A program made the position numbers and the translations under genes. Positions 42,561 to 51,951 of a DNA stretch of 64,000 nt are shown in pieces (positions within the stretch are counted from its first letter, which is position 1; every line of letters starts with the position of its first letter). The DNA is from Solwaraspora sp. WMMD791 (GTDB lineage Bacteria; Actinomycetota; Actinomycetes; Mycobacteriales; Micromonosporaceae). The stretch covers positions 6,673,001-6,737,000 of the forward strand of contig NZ_CP120737.1 of assembly GCF_029581195.1 (NCBI RefSeq), given 5' to 3'. Below the pieces are notes generated by a model, which was not told the origin of the DNA, searched no databases, and was given only the letters and a program-made list of their open reading frames with translations.

Positions 42561-44342
42561 ATGACCGGGCTGGAGTGGGCGCTGTTCGCCATCGTCGTCC
42601 TGCTCGTCGGTGTCGTCTTCGTCGGCCTCGCCATCGGGGTGCGCACCCTGCGCCGACTCACTCTCACGGCACCGCCAGCGCCCCCGGCCGAGGACGATCC
42701 GGCCTTCGTCGCCGCCCGGGACCGGCAGGAGCAGTCGTTGGCCGCGCTGCGCACCGCCGCCGACGAAGCCTCCGCCGCCGTCGAGCAGGCCAAGTCCGCC
42801 GCTGCGGCGGCCCGGACGGACGCCGCAGCCGCCAAGGCCGAGGCGATCGCCGCCCGCGCCGAAGCCCGGCGGGTGCTCGACGCGGCCCGCGCCGAAGCCG
42901 ACACCATCCTCGAACGGGCACACCGGCAGGCCGAGTCCGAGGCCGAGCAGGTCCGGGCGGCCGCCCGCCGCAGCGGCGAACGGGAGATCGCCATGCTCTC
43001 CCGTACCGTGAAGGAACAGTCGGTCGAGCTGGACCGCCGCACGCAACGGATGGACGAGCGGGAACGGCTGCACGCCGAGGAGGCCGACCGGGTCGCCGAG
43101 CGGGACCGCAGGCTCAGTGCCACCGCCGCCGAGTTGGCGCAGCGCAAGGCCGCCCTGGCCGCCCGCGAGGCCGACCTGGCCGCCGCCGAGGAGCGGTGGC
43201 AGCGCGAGTTGGAACGGGTGGCCGGGCTGACCGCTGAGGCGGCCCGTGGCGAGCTCGTCGAGGCGATCGAGAGCCAGGCCAAGCGGGAAGCGGCGATCCT
43301 GGTCCGCGACATCGAATCCGATGCCCGCGCCACCGCCGACCAGCGGGCGCGGCACATCGTGGTCGACGCCATCCAGCGGGTGGCCAGCGAGCAGACCGCC
43401 GAGAGCGTGGTCAGCGTGCTGCACCTGCCCGGCGACGAGATGAAGGGCCGCATCATCGGCCGCGAGGGGCGCAACATCCGGGCGTTCGAGTCCGTCACCG
43501 GGGTCAACCTCATCATCGACGACACCCCCGAAGCCGTCCTGCTGTCCTGCTTCGACCCGGTACGCCGGGAGATCGGCCGACTCACCCTGGAGAAGCTGGT
43601 CCTCGACGGCCGGATCCACCCGCACCGGATCGAGGAGGTCTTCGACACCGCCCGCAGCGAGGTCGAGCAGTTGTGCCACCGGGCCGCCGAGGACGCCCTC
43701 GTCGACGTGGGCATCACCGAGATCCACCCCGAGCTGGTGACCCTGCTCGGTCGCCTGCGCTACCGCACCTCGTACGGTCAGAACGTCCTCAAACACCTGG
43801 TCGAGACCGCCCACATCGCCGGGGTGATGGCCGCCGAACTGCGGCTGGACGTGCCGCTGATCAAGCGCTGCGCGTTCCTGCACGACATCGGCAAGGCGCT
43901 GACCCACGAGGTCGAGGGCAGCCACGCGCTGATCGGCGCCGACGTCGCCCGCAAGTACGGGGAGACCGAGGACGTCGTCCACGCGATCGAGGCCCACCAC
44001 AACGAGGTGCTGCCGCAGACCATCGAAGCGGTCCTCACCCAGGCCTCCGACGCCTGCTCCGGTGGGCGCCCCGGTGCGCGGCGGGAAAGCCTCGAGGCGT
44101 ACGTCAAGCGGCTCGAGCGGATCGAGGAGATCGCCGCCGGCAAGGTCGGCGTCGAGAAGGTCTTCGCCATGCAGGCCGGCCGGGAGATCCGGGTGATGGT
44201 CAAGCCCGACGACGTCGACGACATCGGGGCGGCGGTGCTCGCCCGCGACGTGGCCAAGCAGGTCGAGGAGGAGCTCACCTACCCGGGGCAGATCCGGGTC
44301 ACCGTCGTCCGGGAGTCACGGGTCACCGAGATCGCCCGCTGA
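42561..44342 (+). CDS. rny: Ribonuclease Y
   Basis: A 593-residue membrane-anchored endoribonuclease that initiates mRNA decay. It has one N-terminal membrane helix (about residues 5-27), a long coiled coil (~50-275), a KH RNA-binding domain (GDEMKGRIIGREGRNIRAFE), an HD catalytic domain with the metal-binding His-Asp in FLHDIGKALTHEVEGSHA, and a C-terminal Y domain (RIRVTV-type end). GGAGG at about 42551 supports the ATG. Having RNase Y and RNase J genes in one neighbourhood suggests both decay routes are used. Confidence 0.95.
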   Translation: MTGLEWALFAIVVLLVGVVFVGLAIGVRTLRRLTLTAPPAPPAEDDPAFVAARDRQEQSLAALRTAADEASAAVEQAKSAAAAARTDAAAAKAEAIAARAEARRVLDAARAEADTILERAHRQAESEAEQVRAAARRSGEREIAMLSRTVKEQSVELDRRTQRMDERERLHAEEADRVAERDRRLSATAAELAQRKAALAAREADLAAAEERWQRELERVAGLTAEAARGELVEAIESQAKREAAILVRDIESDARATADQRARHIVVDAIQRVASEQTAESVVSVLHLPGDEMKGRIIGREGRNIRAFESVTGVNLIIDDTPEAVLLSCFDPVRREIGRLTLEKLVLDGRIHPHRIEEVFDTARSEVEQLCHRAAEDALVDVGITEIHPELVTLLGRLRYRTSYGQNVLKHLVETAHIAGVMAAELRLDVPLIKRCAFLHDIGKALTHEVEGSHALIGADVARKYGETEDVVHAIEAHHNEVLPQTIEAVLTQASDACSGGRPGARRESLEAYVKRLERIEEIAAGKVGVEKVFAMQAGREIRVMVKPDDVDDIGAAVLARDVAKQVEEELTYPGQIRVTVVRESRVTEIAR

Positions 44343-44368
44343 CGTCGCCCACCACTCCACCCCACCCC

Positions 44369-44443
44369 TGACCCCGCGATCTTGCAGTTATCGAGAGCAA
44401 ATGTCGCGTTTGTCCGTCGATAAGTGCAAGATCGTCGGGGTCA
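44369..44443. repeat. REP-like imperfect inverted repeat between rny and gluD
   Basis: Left arm 44369-44394 (TGACCCCGCGATCTTGCAGT...) pairs with right arm 44417-44443 with one indel and one mismatch. The loop contains a smaller CAAA/TTTG pairing. The core GATCTTGCA...TGCAAGATC resembles dispersed palindromes I remember from Micromonospora-type genomes. It may also act as a bidirectional terminator for the convergent genes. Confidence 0.65.
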
Positions 44444-44510
44444 GGGGTCAGGGGTCAGGGGCGGGGGCGAGCGGGATGGATCGGGGCGGTCAGGTCAGGT
44501 CAGGTCAGGG
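44441..44510. repeat. TCAGGGG and GGTCA short tandem repeats at the gluD 3' end
   Basis: Three TCAGGGG heptamers (44441-44461) are followed by four GGTCA pentamers (44489-44510). The pentamers include the gluD stop codon, so on the minus strand TGACC is repeated after the stop, giving stops in several frames. Confidence 0.75.
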
Positions 44511-45536
44511 CGTAGGGGTGGCCGCCGCCGTCGCGCCACCGGCGGGGGTGCCTGGTTGCTGCTGCTGGCCGGCCGCCGTCGTCGACGGTGGCGGTGCCGC
44601 TGGCGGAATCGCGGCGGTACGCCGCCCCTTGGCCAGCGTTCGCTGGACGAACTCGGCCAGCTTGGACAGCGCGTAGTTGACCGCGATGAACAGCACTCCG
44701 ATCACGATGTACACCTGGATCGGGTTACGCAGGTTCTGGATGATCGTCCGGCCCACCAGCAGCGTTTCCTGGTAGCCGATGATGAAGCCCAGCGAGGTGT
44801 CCTTGAGCACCACGATCAGCTGGCTGATCAGTGCCGGCAGCATGATCCGGAACGCCTGCGGCAGCAGGATCATCCTGGTCGTCTGGAACGAGGTCAGCCC
44901 GATCGCGGCGGCGGCCTCCCGCTGCCCCGAGGGCAGCCCCTCCATCCCGGAGCGCACGATCTCACCGATCACCACGCCGTTGTAGATGGTCAGGCCCAGC
45001 ACCAGGTACGGCAGCATCTCGTGGCCGAACGGCAGGGTGATCTCCAGCCCCAGCTCCGGCAGACCCCGGGCCACGAAGAAGATCGTGATGACCACCGGCA
45101 GCCCGCGGAACACCTCGACGCAGAAGCGGGTCACCGCGTTGAGTACCCAGCTCAGCGTGCGCACCGCGATCGCCAGTGGGGTGGCGAGACCGACGAAGCG
45201 GCGCCGCATCAACGCCTTGAGCTGGATCCGCAGCACCGCCAGCGCGGTGCCGAACAGCAGCGACAGCACGATCGCCAGCCCGGCGGCGGTCAACGTGGCC
45301 CGGATTCCCTGCCCGAGTAGCGACCAGACCTGGCTGAACACCTCGTTGCCGGGGTCGACCAGCGGGCCCCACTTGTCCATGGTGAACTGGTCCCGGGCCG
45401 CCAGCGGCCGGTAGATCAGGAAGTAGGCCGCGATGGCGGCCGCGACCGCCGACAGCACACTGACGATCAGGGTGACCAACCGGGCGCGTGGCCCGGGGGC
45501 GTCGTACAGCACGCTCTGCTGGCTCACGCTGCCCAT
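44505..45536 (-). CDS. gluD: Amino-acid ABC transporter permease GluD
   Basis: A 343-residue permease subunit of a polar-amino-acid (glutamate-type) importer. An extended N-terminus is followed by a BPD_transp_1 domain with the EAA loop IVRSGMEGLPSGQREAAAAIGL, the coupling helix for the ATPase. The C-terminal ~35 residues are a Pro/Ala/Thr/Gln tail. The length and long periplasmic insert match GluD of corynebacteria, where gluABCD also lies near recA-recX and miaB. It is last in the operon. Confidence 0.9.
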   Translation of the reverse strand: MGSVSQQSVLYDAPGPRARLVTLIVSVLSAVAAAIAAYFLIYRPLAARDQFTMDKWGPLVDPGNEVFSQVWSLLGQGIRATLTAAGLAIVLSLLFGTALAVLRIQLKALMRRRFVGLATPLAIAVRTLSWVLNAVTRFCVEVFRGLPVVITIFFVARGLPELGLEITLPFGHEMLPYLVLGLTIYNGVVIGEIVRSGMEGLPSGQREAAAAIGLTSFQTTRMILLPQAFRIMLPALISQLIVVLKDTSLGFIIGYQETLLVGRTIIQNLRNPIQVYIVIGVLFIAVNYALSKLAEFVQRTLAKGRRTAAIPPAAPPPSTTAAGQQQQPGTPAGGATAAATPTP

Positions 45537-45597
45537 CCTTCGTTCGTGGTGCCCGGTCCCTGGGGTCCGGCCGTCGGTCGGTCGCCGTGGACGGTCC

Positions 45598-46305
45598 TCA
45601 CCGGGCCACCGCCCGACGCGCCTCGACCCGGTCGAGCAGCATCCCCAACGGCACTGTCATGATCAGGAAGCCGATCGAGATGCCCACGAAGACCGGGATG
45701 ATCGGCTCCCCGAGCGCGCTGGTCAGGTTCTGGGCCGAGTTCGACAGATCGCCGACGACGCCGAAGAAACCGGCCAGCGCCGAGTTCTTGATCATCGCGA
45801 TGATCACGCTGCCGAGCGGGACGATCGCCGCCTTCCACGCCTGCGGCAGCACGACGTGCCGCAGGTTCTGGGTGAAGGTCAACCCGATGGCCCGGGCGGC
45901 CTCGGCCTGCCCCGGCGGCACCGCGTTGATCCCGCTGCGCAGCGCCTCGCAGACGAACGCCCCGGTGTAGACGCTGAGCGCGATCACCGCGAACCGGAAG
46001 TACGGCAGGTCGATACCGAGCCGGCTGAAGATCGTGCTCAGCCCCGGGATCCGCAGGAAGTCCGCGTTGGAGCCGAGCGCCGGCAGGCCGAAGGCCGAGA
46101 AGAACATCACGATGGTCAGCGGCACGTTGCGGAAGACCGTGACGTACGCCCCGCCGAGCCAGCGCAGTGGCGGCACCGGCGAGATCCGCAGGACCGCGAT
46201 GAACGTACCGATCAGCAGCGCGCCGGTCGCGGAGAGCACGCACAGCTGAAGGGTGAGCCAGAAACCTCCGACGAACACGTCGAAGTGGTCGACGAGCACT
46301 CTCAC
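45598..46305 (-). CDS. gluC: Amino-acid ABC transporter permease GluC
   Basis: A 235-residue permease with five predicted helices. The EAA loop is ALRSGINAVPPGQAEAARAIGL. GGAAGGG precedes the GTG start. It pairs with GluD to form the heterodimeric channel. The 160-base gap between gluB and gluC contains a repeated ACCCGGGCCGGCCG (46379 and 46423) that can fold and may tune expression of the permeases relative to the binding protein. Confidence 0.9.
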   Translation of the reverse strand: MRVLVDHFDVFVGGFWLTLQLCVLSATGALLIGTFIAVLRISPVPPLRWLGGAYVTVFRNVPLTIVMFFSAFGLPALGSNADFLRIPGLSTIFSRLGIDLPYFRFAVIALSVYTGAFVCEALRSGINAVPPGQAEAARAIGLTFTQNLRHVVLPQAWKAAIVPLGSVIIAMIKNSALAGFFGVVGDLSNSAQNLTSALGEPIIPVFVGISIGFLIMTVPLGMLLDRVEARRAVAR

Positions 46306-46465
46306 GCGGTGGACCCTTCCTGCGAAGCGTGCGCCGGGACTGCCGGCCGGTGCCTGGCGGCCGACCGGGGCAGAGTAGACCCGGGCCGGCCGGTGCCGAG
46401 CGGCCGACCCGGGCCGAGGTTCACCCGGGCCGGCCGTGCTCGGTCAGGTGTGACCGGGACGGTCG

Positions 46466-47353
46466 TCAGTAGCGGTCGACGGCCGGGCCGGTCGGGGTGT
46501 TGTCGTCGAACGCGCCGGCGGTGGACTCCCACGCCTGGGCGTACGAGCCGTCCTCGTAGATCTTCTCCAGGGTGTCGTTGATGAAGTCGCGGAACGCGTC
46601 GTCACCCTTCTTCACCCCGATGCCGTACGGCTCCTCGGTGAACTGCTCACCTGCCAGCTTGAACTCGCCCTCGTTCTCGGCGATGAAGCCGAGCAGGATC
46701 ACGTTGTCCGTGGTGACCGCGTCGACCTGACCGCCGCGCAGCGCCTCGACGCACTTGTCGTAGACGTCGAAGAGCACCAGCTGCTCGCCGGCGTTGGCCA
46801 GGTACTCCTGGATGTTCTCCGCCGGGGTGGAGCCCTGCGCCGAGCAGACCTTCTTGTCGCCGGCCTCGAACGACTCCGGCCCGGTGATCGAGTCGTCGTC
46901 GGCGCGGACCATGATGTGCTGGCCGGCGACGTAGTACGGGCCGGCGAAGTCGATCCGCTCCTTGCGGGCGGGGTTGATCGTGTAGGTGGCGACCACGATG
47001 TCGACCCGGCCCTGCTCGATGACCTCCTCGCGTACGGCGGAGGGAGCCTCCACGTACTCGATGTCGTCGGCCTCGATGCCCAGCTCGGCCGCGATCAGCT
47101 TGGCGATCTCGACGTCGAAACCGGCCGGCTTGCCGTCAAGGCCGAGCAGGCCGAAGCCGGGCTGGTCGAACTTGGTGCCGACGGTGATCTTCCCGGCTTC
47201 GCTGAGCCGGGCCATGGTGGTGCCGGCCTCGAACGTCGGCGTCGCCACCTCAGGGTTCTCGCTGCCCGTACCCTCGTTGCTGTCGCCGCAGGCGGCCACG
47301 GACAGCGCCAGGGCGGCTGCGGCGGCTACCGCCGCTACGCGTGACATACGCAT
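46466..47353 (-). CDS. gluB: Glutamate-type solute-binding lipoprotein GluB
   Basis: A 295-residue SBP_bac_3 binding protein. It has a lipoprotein signal peptide with lipobox LSVAAC (lipidated Cys23), then the ligand-binding lobes, with the family patterns GFDVEIAKLIAAELGI, VDIVVATYTINPARKERIDFAGPYYVAGQ and the hinge. It delivers an acidic amino acid to GluCD; the exact ligand is inferred from synteny. GGAG lies about 11 bases before the ATG; an internal ATG (MSRVAAV) is a possible second start. The C-terminal end TGPAVDRY matches GluB proteins. Confidence 0.92.
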   Translation of the reverse strand: MRMSRVAAVAAAAALALSVAACGDSNEGTGSENPEVATPTFEAGTTMARLSEAGKITVGTKFDQPGFGLLGLDGKPAGFDVEIAKLIAAELGIEADDIEYVEAPSAVREEVIEQGRVDIVVATYTINPARKERIDFAGPYYVAGQHIMVRADDDSITGPESFEAGDKKVCSAQGSTPAENIQEYLANAGEQLVLFDVYDKCVEALRGGQVDAVTTDNVILLGFIAENEGEFKLAGEQFTEEPYGIGVKKGDDAFRDFINDTLEKIYEDGSYAQAWESTAGAFDDNTPTGPAVDRY

Positions 47354-47435
47354 TGCTCGGTGATCTCCTTTTCGATGGGAAGCCCGCCGGATCGCGGCCG
47401 ACTCCACGATGGATGAAACATGTCCGGAAGCGGTG

Positions 47436-48203
47436 TCAGTGCGTGAGGATCTTCGACAGGAAGTCTTTGGCGCGGTCACTGCTCGGGTTGGCGAAGAACT
47501 CCGTCGGCGGGGCGTCCTCGACCAGTTGGCCGTCGGCCATGAAGATCACCCGGTTCGCGGCGTGCCGGGCGAAGCCCATCTCGTGGGTGACGACGACCAT
47601 CGTCATCCCCTCTGCCGCCAGTGACGTCATCACGTCCAGCACCTCGCCGACCATCTCCGGGTCGAGGGCACTGGTCGGCTCGTCGAACAGCATCGCCTTC
47701 GGCTGCATCGCCAACGCCCGGGCGATCGCCGCCCGCTGCTGCTGGCCGCCGGAGAGCTGCGCCGGGTACTTGTCGGCCTGGTTGGCGATCCCGACCCGGT
47801 CGAGCAGTTGCAGGGCACGTTCCCGGACCGCCGCCGGCTTCTCCCGGCGCACCTTCACCGGACCGAGTGTGACGTTCTCCAGGATCGTCTTGTGCGCGAA
47901 GAGGTTGAACGACTGGAACACCATGCCGACCTCGCTGCGCAGCCGGGCAAGCGCGCGGCCCTCGGCCGGCAGCGGTCGACCATCGAACAGGATCGTGCCG
48001 GAGTTGATCGGCTCCAGCCGGTTGATCGCGCGGCACAGCGTGGACTTGCCGGAACCCGAAGGGCCGATCACCACCACGACCTCGCCCCGGTGGACCGACA
48101 GGTCGACATCGTCGAGGACGTGCAGCGGGCCGAACCACTTGTTGACCCCACTGAGCACGATGAGTGGTTCACTGGTCGTCACCGTCGAGCTCCGTCCTGT
48201 CAT
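47436..48203 (-). CDS. gluA: Amino-acid ABC transporter ATPase GluA
   Basis: A 255-residue ATPase that powers the importer. Walker [11 protein letters not shown]-loop [13 protein letters not shown] signature LSGGQQQR, Walker [13 protein letters not shown], and the H-loop [10 protein letters not shown] are all present. It is the first gene of gluABCD and lies divergent from a hypothetical gene. TTGCCT/TAAAGT (48286-48256, 19-base spacer, minus strand) is a possible promoter. Confidence 0.95.
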   Translation of the reverse strand: MTGRSSTVTTSEPLIVLSGVNKWFGPLHVLDDVDLSVHRGEVVVVIGPSGSGKSTLCRAINRLEPINSGTILFDGRPLPAEGRALARLRSEVGMVFQSFNLFAHKTILENVTLGPVKVRREKPAAVRERALQLLDRVGIANQADKYPAQLSGGQQQRAAIARALAMQPKAMLFDEPTSALDPEMVGEVLDVMTSLAAEGMTMVVVTHEMGFARHAANRVIFMADGQLVEDAPPTEFFANPSSDRAKDFLSKILTH

Positions 48204-48255
48204 GCACCGTCCCCTGTGCCGGCGATCGGCGAGGCCACCTCACGACCGTCCCGCC

Positions 48256-48286
48256 ACTTTAGGCGGGGCTGTGTGTCGGAAGGCAA
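48256..48286 (-). promoter_or_regulatory. Possible promoter of gluABCD
   Basis: On the minus strand TTGCCT (48286-48281), 19 bases, TAAAGT (48261-48256), about 50 bases before the gluA start. The spacer is long, so the call is tentative. Confidence 0.35.
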
Positions 48287-48350
48287 CTCGAATGGTCACG
48301 GAGCGGTAACACACGCCGCGTAGTCGCGGCCGCCCCGGCAACATGATCCT

Positions 48351-48851
48351 ATGGCGATTGCACCGTTTCGCGCCGCGTTGTGGAACTGGTCCATCGACGG
48401 GCCACTCGCCCCCGGCCAGATTCGAGCCGGCCTCACGGCCGTACTGGGTCGACCGGTGGTCGCGCTCAGTGACGCCGTCGCGGACCAGTTCCCCGACGAC
48501 GCGGTGCTCTGCGACATCTGGCAGGGCGCCGGGGACTTTCCGGTGACGGTCGACTGCTACGCCGCCCCACCGGAGCTGTCGGAGACCCGGGTGCTCGCCG
48601 CGTTCGCCCGCCGGGTACGGCGCCGCTGCGTCCTGCCCGACGACACCCTCGACCCCGGTCGGCATCTGCTGATCTCGCCGGACGGCACCATGCGCCCGGT
48701 GCACCTGGACATCGAGCCGACCAGCTACGGCGACCGGCGCAGCAACCTGCGCCCGTGCAGCCTCGTCGACCCCGGCTGTCACAACGGCGTGTCCTGCGGC
48801 GCCTCCCGCTGGGGCCCGGACTCGGTGGTGCCGGCCCGGGCGGCCGCCTGA
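48351..48851 (+). CDS. Hypothetical protein upstream of miaB
   Basis: A 166-residue protein I cannot assign. It looks soluble (mixed alpha/beta) with segments [53 protein letters not shown] and a C-terminal [11 protein letters not shown] with two cysteines. Coding bias and position between two well-defined genes support it. No classical ribosome-binding site is visible, so the start is uncertain. Confidence 0.62.
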   Translation: MAIAPFRAALWNWSIDGPLAPGQIRAGLTAVLGRPVVALSDAVADQFPDDAVLCDIWQGAGDFPVTVDCYAAPPELSETRVLAAFARRVRRRCVLPDDTLDPGRHLLISPDGTMRPVHLDIEPTSYGDRRSNLRPCSLVDPGCHNGVSCGASRWGPDSVVPARAAA

Positions 48852-48894
48852 GCGTGACACCGGCGTCGCGCCGGCGGCTACGCTGTCCCCTGTC

Positions 48895-50397
48895 ATGACT
48901 ACCAGCGCAGCACACGCCCGCCACCCGCGTACCTACCAGGTGCGCACCTACGGTTGCCAGATGAACGTGCACGACTCCGAACGGATCTCCGGCCTGCTGG
49001 AAGCAGCCGGCTACGTCCGGGCGGGGGAGTCCGACGATCCCGACGTCGTCGTCTTCAACACCTGCGCGGTGCGGGAGAACGCCGACAACCGGCTGTACGG
49101 CAACCTCGGCCATCTGCGGCCGGTCAAGGACGCGCACCCGCAGATGCAGATCGCCGTCGGCGGCTGCCTGGCGCAGAAGGACCGCAGCGAGATCGTCCGC
49201 CGCGCCCCCTGGGTCGACGTCGTCTTCGGCACCCACAACATCGGCGCCCTCCCGGCGCTGCTCGACCGGGCCCGGCACAACGCCACCGCCGAGGTGGAGA
49301 TCCTCGAATCCCTGGAGGTCTTCCCCTCCACGCTGCCGGCGCGCCGGGAGTCGACCTACGCCGGCTGGGTGTCCATCTCGGTCGGCTGCAACAACACCTG
49401 CACCTTCTGCATCGTGCCGTCGCTGCGTGGCCGGGAGAAGGACCGCCGCCCCGGCGACGTCCTCGCCGAGGTGCGGGCGCTGGTCGCCGAGGGCGTGCTG
49501 GAGGTGACGCTGCTCGGGCAGAACGTCAACTCCTACGGTGTGGAGTTCGGTGACCGGTTCGCGTTCGGCAAACTGCTGCGCGCCTGCGGCGAGGTCGACG
49601 GGTTGGAACGGGTCCGGTTCATCAGCCCGCACCCGAAGGACTTCACCGACGACGTGATCGCCGCGATGGCCGAGACCGACAACGTCTGTCATTCGCTGCA
49701 CATGCCGCTGCAGTCGGGATCCGACGCGGTGCTGCGGGCGATGCGCCGGTCGTACCGCGCCGACCGCTATCTCGGCATCATCGACAAGGTCCGCGCCGCG
49801 ATGCCGGACGCGGCGATCACCACGGACATCATCGTCGGGTTCCCCGGAGAGACCGAGGAGGACTTCGAGCGCACCCTCGAGGTGGTCCGGGCCGCCCGGT
49901 TCGCCTCGGCGTTCACCTTCCAGTACTCGAAACGCCCCGGTACGCCGGCGGCGGCGCTGCCCGACCAGCTGCCGAAGGCGGTGGTGCAGCAGCGGTACGA
50001 GCGGCTGATCGCCTGCCTGGAGGAGATCACCTGGGCGGAGAACCGGCGACTGGTCGGCCAGCCGGTGGAGGTCCTCGTCGCGGTCGGCGAGGGACGCAAG
50101 GACGAGCGCACCGGCCGGCTCTCCGGCCGGGCCCGGGACGGTCGGCTGGTGCACTTCGACGCCGGTACGCTCGCCGGGCGTGTCCGCCCCGGCGACATCG
50201 TCGAGACCGTGGTCAGCTACGCCGCGCCGCACCACCTCAACGCCGACGGCGAGCCGATCGCGCACCGCCGTACCCGGGCCGGCGACGCGTACGAGGCGGG
50301 CCGTACGCCGCGTACCGCCGGTGGCGTGCTGCTGGGTCTGCCGACGATCGGCGCGCCGCCACCGGCCCCGGCCACCGCTTCGGCCTGCGAGCGCTGA
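48895..50397 (+). CDS. miaB: tRNA-2-methylthio-N6-dimethylallyladenosine synthase MiaB
   Basis: A 500-residue radical-SAM methylthiotransferase that modifies i6A37 of tRNAs reading UNN codons. The auxiliary cluster cysteines are Cys21, Cys57 and Cys91 ([17 protein letters not shown]). The radical-SAM cluster is Cys165, Cys169, Cys172 (CNNTCTFC). The C-terminal TRAM domain ends near residue 455. It acts after MiaA, encoded a few genes downstream. TACGCT ten bases before the ATG suggests a very short leader. The last codons are duplicated beyond the stop. Confidence 0.95.
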   Translation: MTTSAAHARHPRTYQVRTYGCQMNVHDSERISGLLEAAGYVRAGESDDPDVVVFNTCAVRENADNRLYGNLGHLRPVKDAHPQMQIAVGGCLAQKDRSEIVRRAPWVDVVFGTHNIGALPALLDRARHNATAEVEILESLEVFPSTLPARRESTYAGWVSISVGCNNTCTFCIVPSLRGREKDRRPGDVLAEVRALVAEGVLEVTLLGQNVNSYGVEFGDRFAFGKLLRACGEVDGLERVRFISPHPKDFTDDVIAAMAETDNVCHSLHMPLQSGSDAVLRAMRRSYRADRYLGIIDKVRAAMPDAAITTDIIVGFPGETEEDFERTLEVVRAARFASAFTFQYSKRPGTPAAALPDQLPKAVVQQRYERLIACLEEITWAENRRLVGQPVEVLVAVGEGRKDERTGRLSGRARDGRLVHFDAGTLAGRVRPGDIVETVVSYAAPHHLNADGEPIAHRRTRAGDAYEAGRTPRTAGGVLLGLPTIGAPPPAPATASACER

Positions 50398-50435
50398 CGG
50401 CCCGGCCACTGCTTTGACCGGCGAGCGCTGACGGC
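50370..50435 (+). repeat. Diverged duplication of the miaB 3' end
   Basis: Positions 50370-50401 and 50404-50435 align over 32 bases with four differences (three transitions). Both contain GCGAGCGCTGACGGC, the first with the true miaB stop. Confidence 0.75.
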
Positions 50436-50462
50436 ACCGGCCGGTGCCGTCAGCGCTCGCCG
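50419..50462. terminator. 44-bp perfect palindrome between convergent miaB and DUF349 genes
   Basis: The arms 50419-50440 (CGGCGAGCGCTGACGGCACC...) and 50441-50462 are exact complements with no spacer. Very likely a shared bidirectional terminator, 22 bases after the miaB stop and 12 bases before the DUF349 stop. Confidence 0.82.
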
Positions 50463-50474
50463 AACGCGGATGAC

Positions 50475-51683
50475 TCAGCCGGCCTTCTCGGCCAGCTCCA
50501 GGAACTGTCGCTTGCCGGCGAGGGCCTTCTCCGCCTCGCGGATCCGCTTCGCGTCACCGGCGGCCCGGGCGCGGGCCAGCCGCTGCTCGGCCTCGGCGAC
50601 CTGCTCGCGCATCTGGGTCAGCAGCGGGTTGGCCGACGGCTCGGTCCGTCGCCAGGCCGAGTCCATCGCCTCGCGTACCCGCTCCTCGACGGCCCGCAGC
50701 CGACGGTCCAGGCCGGCCTGCGACTCGCGTGGCACCCGACCGATGTCGTGCCACTGGCCCTGTGCCTCGCGCAGCTTCGCCTGTGCGGTTCGCGGATCCG
50801 TGTCGACGTCGATGGCTTCCAGCTCGGTCAGCAGCGCCTGCTTGCGCTCCAGGTTGGCGCGCTGCTCGGCGTCGCGGGCCGAAAAGACCTCGCTGCGGCG
50901 GGTGAAGAAGGCGTCCTGGGCGGCCCGGAACCGTTCCCACAGCTTCTGTTCGGCCTCCTTCGACGCGCGGGGGGCCGCCTTCCACTGGGTCATCAGCTCC
51001 TTGAGCCGGTTCGCGGTGGCCGCCCAGTCGGTCGACTCGGCCAGCGACTCCGCCTCGGCGACCAGCTCGCTCTTGGCGGTCTGGGCCTGCTTACGCTGGG
51101 AGTCGAGGGTCGCGAAGTGGGCACCCCGGCGGCGGGTGAACCCGTCCCGGGCGGCGGCGAACCGTTTCCACAACTCGCCGTCGGCCTTCTTGTCGACGCC
51201 CCGGATGGTCTTCCACTCGTCGAGGATCTCCTTGAGCCGGTCCCCGGCGGTCTTCCAGCCGGTCGACTCGGCGGCCAGCTTCTCCGCCTCCTCGACCAGC
51301 GCGGTCTTGCGGGCCAACGCCTCGGCGCGGGCCGCGTCGCGGGCCACCTTGGCCTGCGCCGCCTTCTCCTCGGCGAGCGCGGTGAGCTTGTCCAGCCGCT
51401 CCGCGAGCGCATCGAGGTCGCCGACCACGTGGGCCTCGGCGAGTGAGCCCCGCAATCGCCGGATCGTGGTGAGCGAATGCGTCGCGTCTGCGGCGCCGGA
51501 CTGTAGCCGGGCCTCCGTCAGATCGACCTCGGTCACCAGATCGGCGAACCGGCGGGCGAAGTGCGCCAGCCCTTCCTCGGGCGCTCCCGCTTGCCAGGAA
51601 CCGACCGCGCGCTCTCCTTCGGAGGTCTTGACGTAGACCGTGCCGTCCGCATCAACCCGTCCGAAGGAAGTCCAGTCGCTCAT
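50475..51683 (-). CDS. DUF349 coiled-coil protein
   Basis: A 402-residue, charged, almost entirely helical protein with repeated DUF349 units: W-K-x-A-G-x-R-L-K-E-I-L-x-x-W-K is seen at about residue 145 (GDRLKEILDEWKTIRG), and again near 220 (ANRLKELMTQWKAAPR) and near 300 (REAQGQWHDIGRVPRE). Each repeat ends in WKRFAAARDGF/WERFRAAQDAF-like motifs. The function is unknown. The start chosen has GAGGATGGG upstream. Mycobacteria carry a similar gene in this neighbourhood. Confidence 0.85.
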   Translation of the reverse strand: MSDWTSFGRVDADGTVYVKTSEGERAVGSWQAGAPEEGLAHFARRFADLVTEVDLTEARLQSGAADATHSLTTIRRLRGSLAEAHVVGDLDALAERLDKLTALAEEKAAQAKVARDAARAEALARKTALVEEAEKLAAESTGWKTAGDRLKEILDEWKTIRGVDKKADGELWKRFAAARDGFTRRRGAHFATLDSQRKQAQTAKSELVAEAESLAESTDWAATANRLKELMTQWKAAPRASKEAEQKLWERFRAAQDAFFTRRSEVFSARDAEQRANLERKQALLTELEAIDVDTDPRTAQAKLREAQGQWHDIGRVPRESQAGLDRRLRAVEERVREAMDSAWRRTEPSANPLLTQMREQVAEAEQRLARARAAGDAKRIREAEKALAGKRQFLELAEKAG

Positions 51684-51936
51684 GTGCCCATCCTCGTTCT
51701 CCCGGCGCCACAAGATCGAGATCCCTCGATAGACGCCGCCACGGCGCAGTTAGATTGCGGGTAAGTTTCCCCCGCGCATTGTCACAGGTCCAACCCTGTC
51801 CGCGTCGAGCGCCTGTCGCCGACCGTGACCATACGGTGTCCTTGTCCGGGGTCGACCCGGCAGCCGTACCCGAACGGGCCGAATCGCAGCACCGACAGTC
51901 ACTGTCCGATTGCGCAATGCCATGCCGGATCCCGGC

Positions 51937-51951
51937 TACCGTAGGCCGGTG
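51937..51951 (+). promoter_or_regulatory. Probable leaderless promoter of the dioxygenase-like/miaA operon
   Basis: TACCGT (51937-51942), six bases, GTG (51949). Same arrangement as in front of rimO. Confidence 0.55.

Noticed and set aside
42382-42564. 60-codon frame overlapping rny by ATGA
   Set aside because: No ribosome-binding site and atypical composition; rny has its own GGAGG. Not excluded as a leader ORF but unsupported.
42327-44000. 557-codon open frame antisense to rny
   Set aside because: Shadow of the RNase Y coiled-coil and HD coding sequence.
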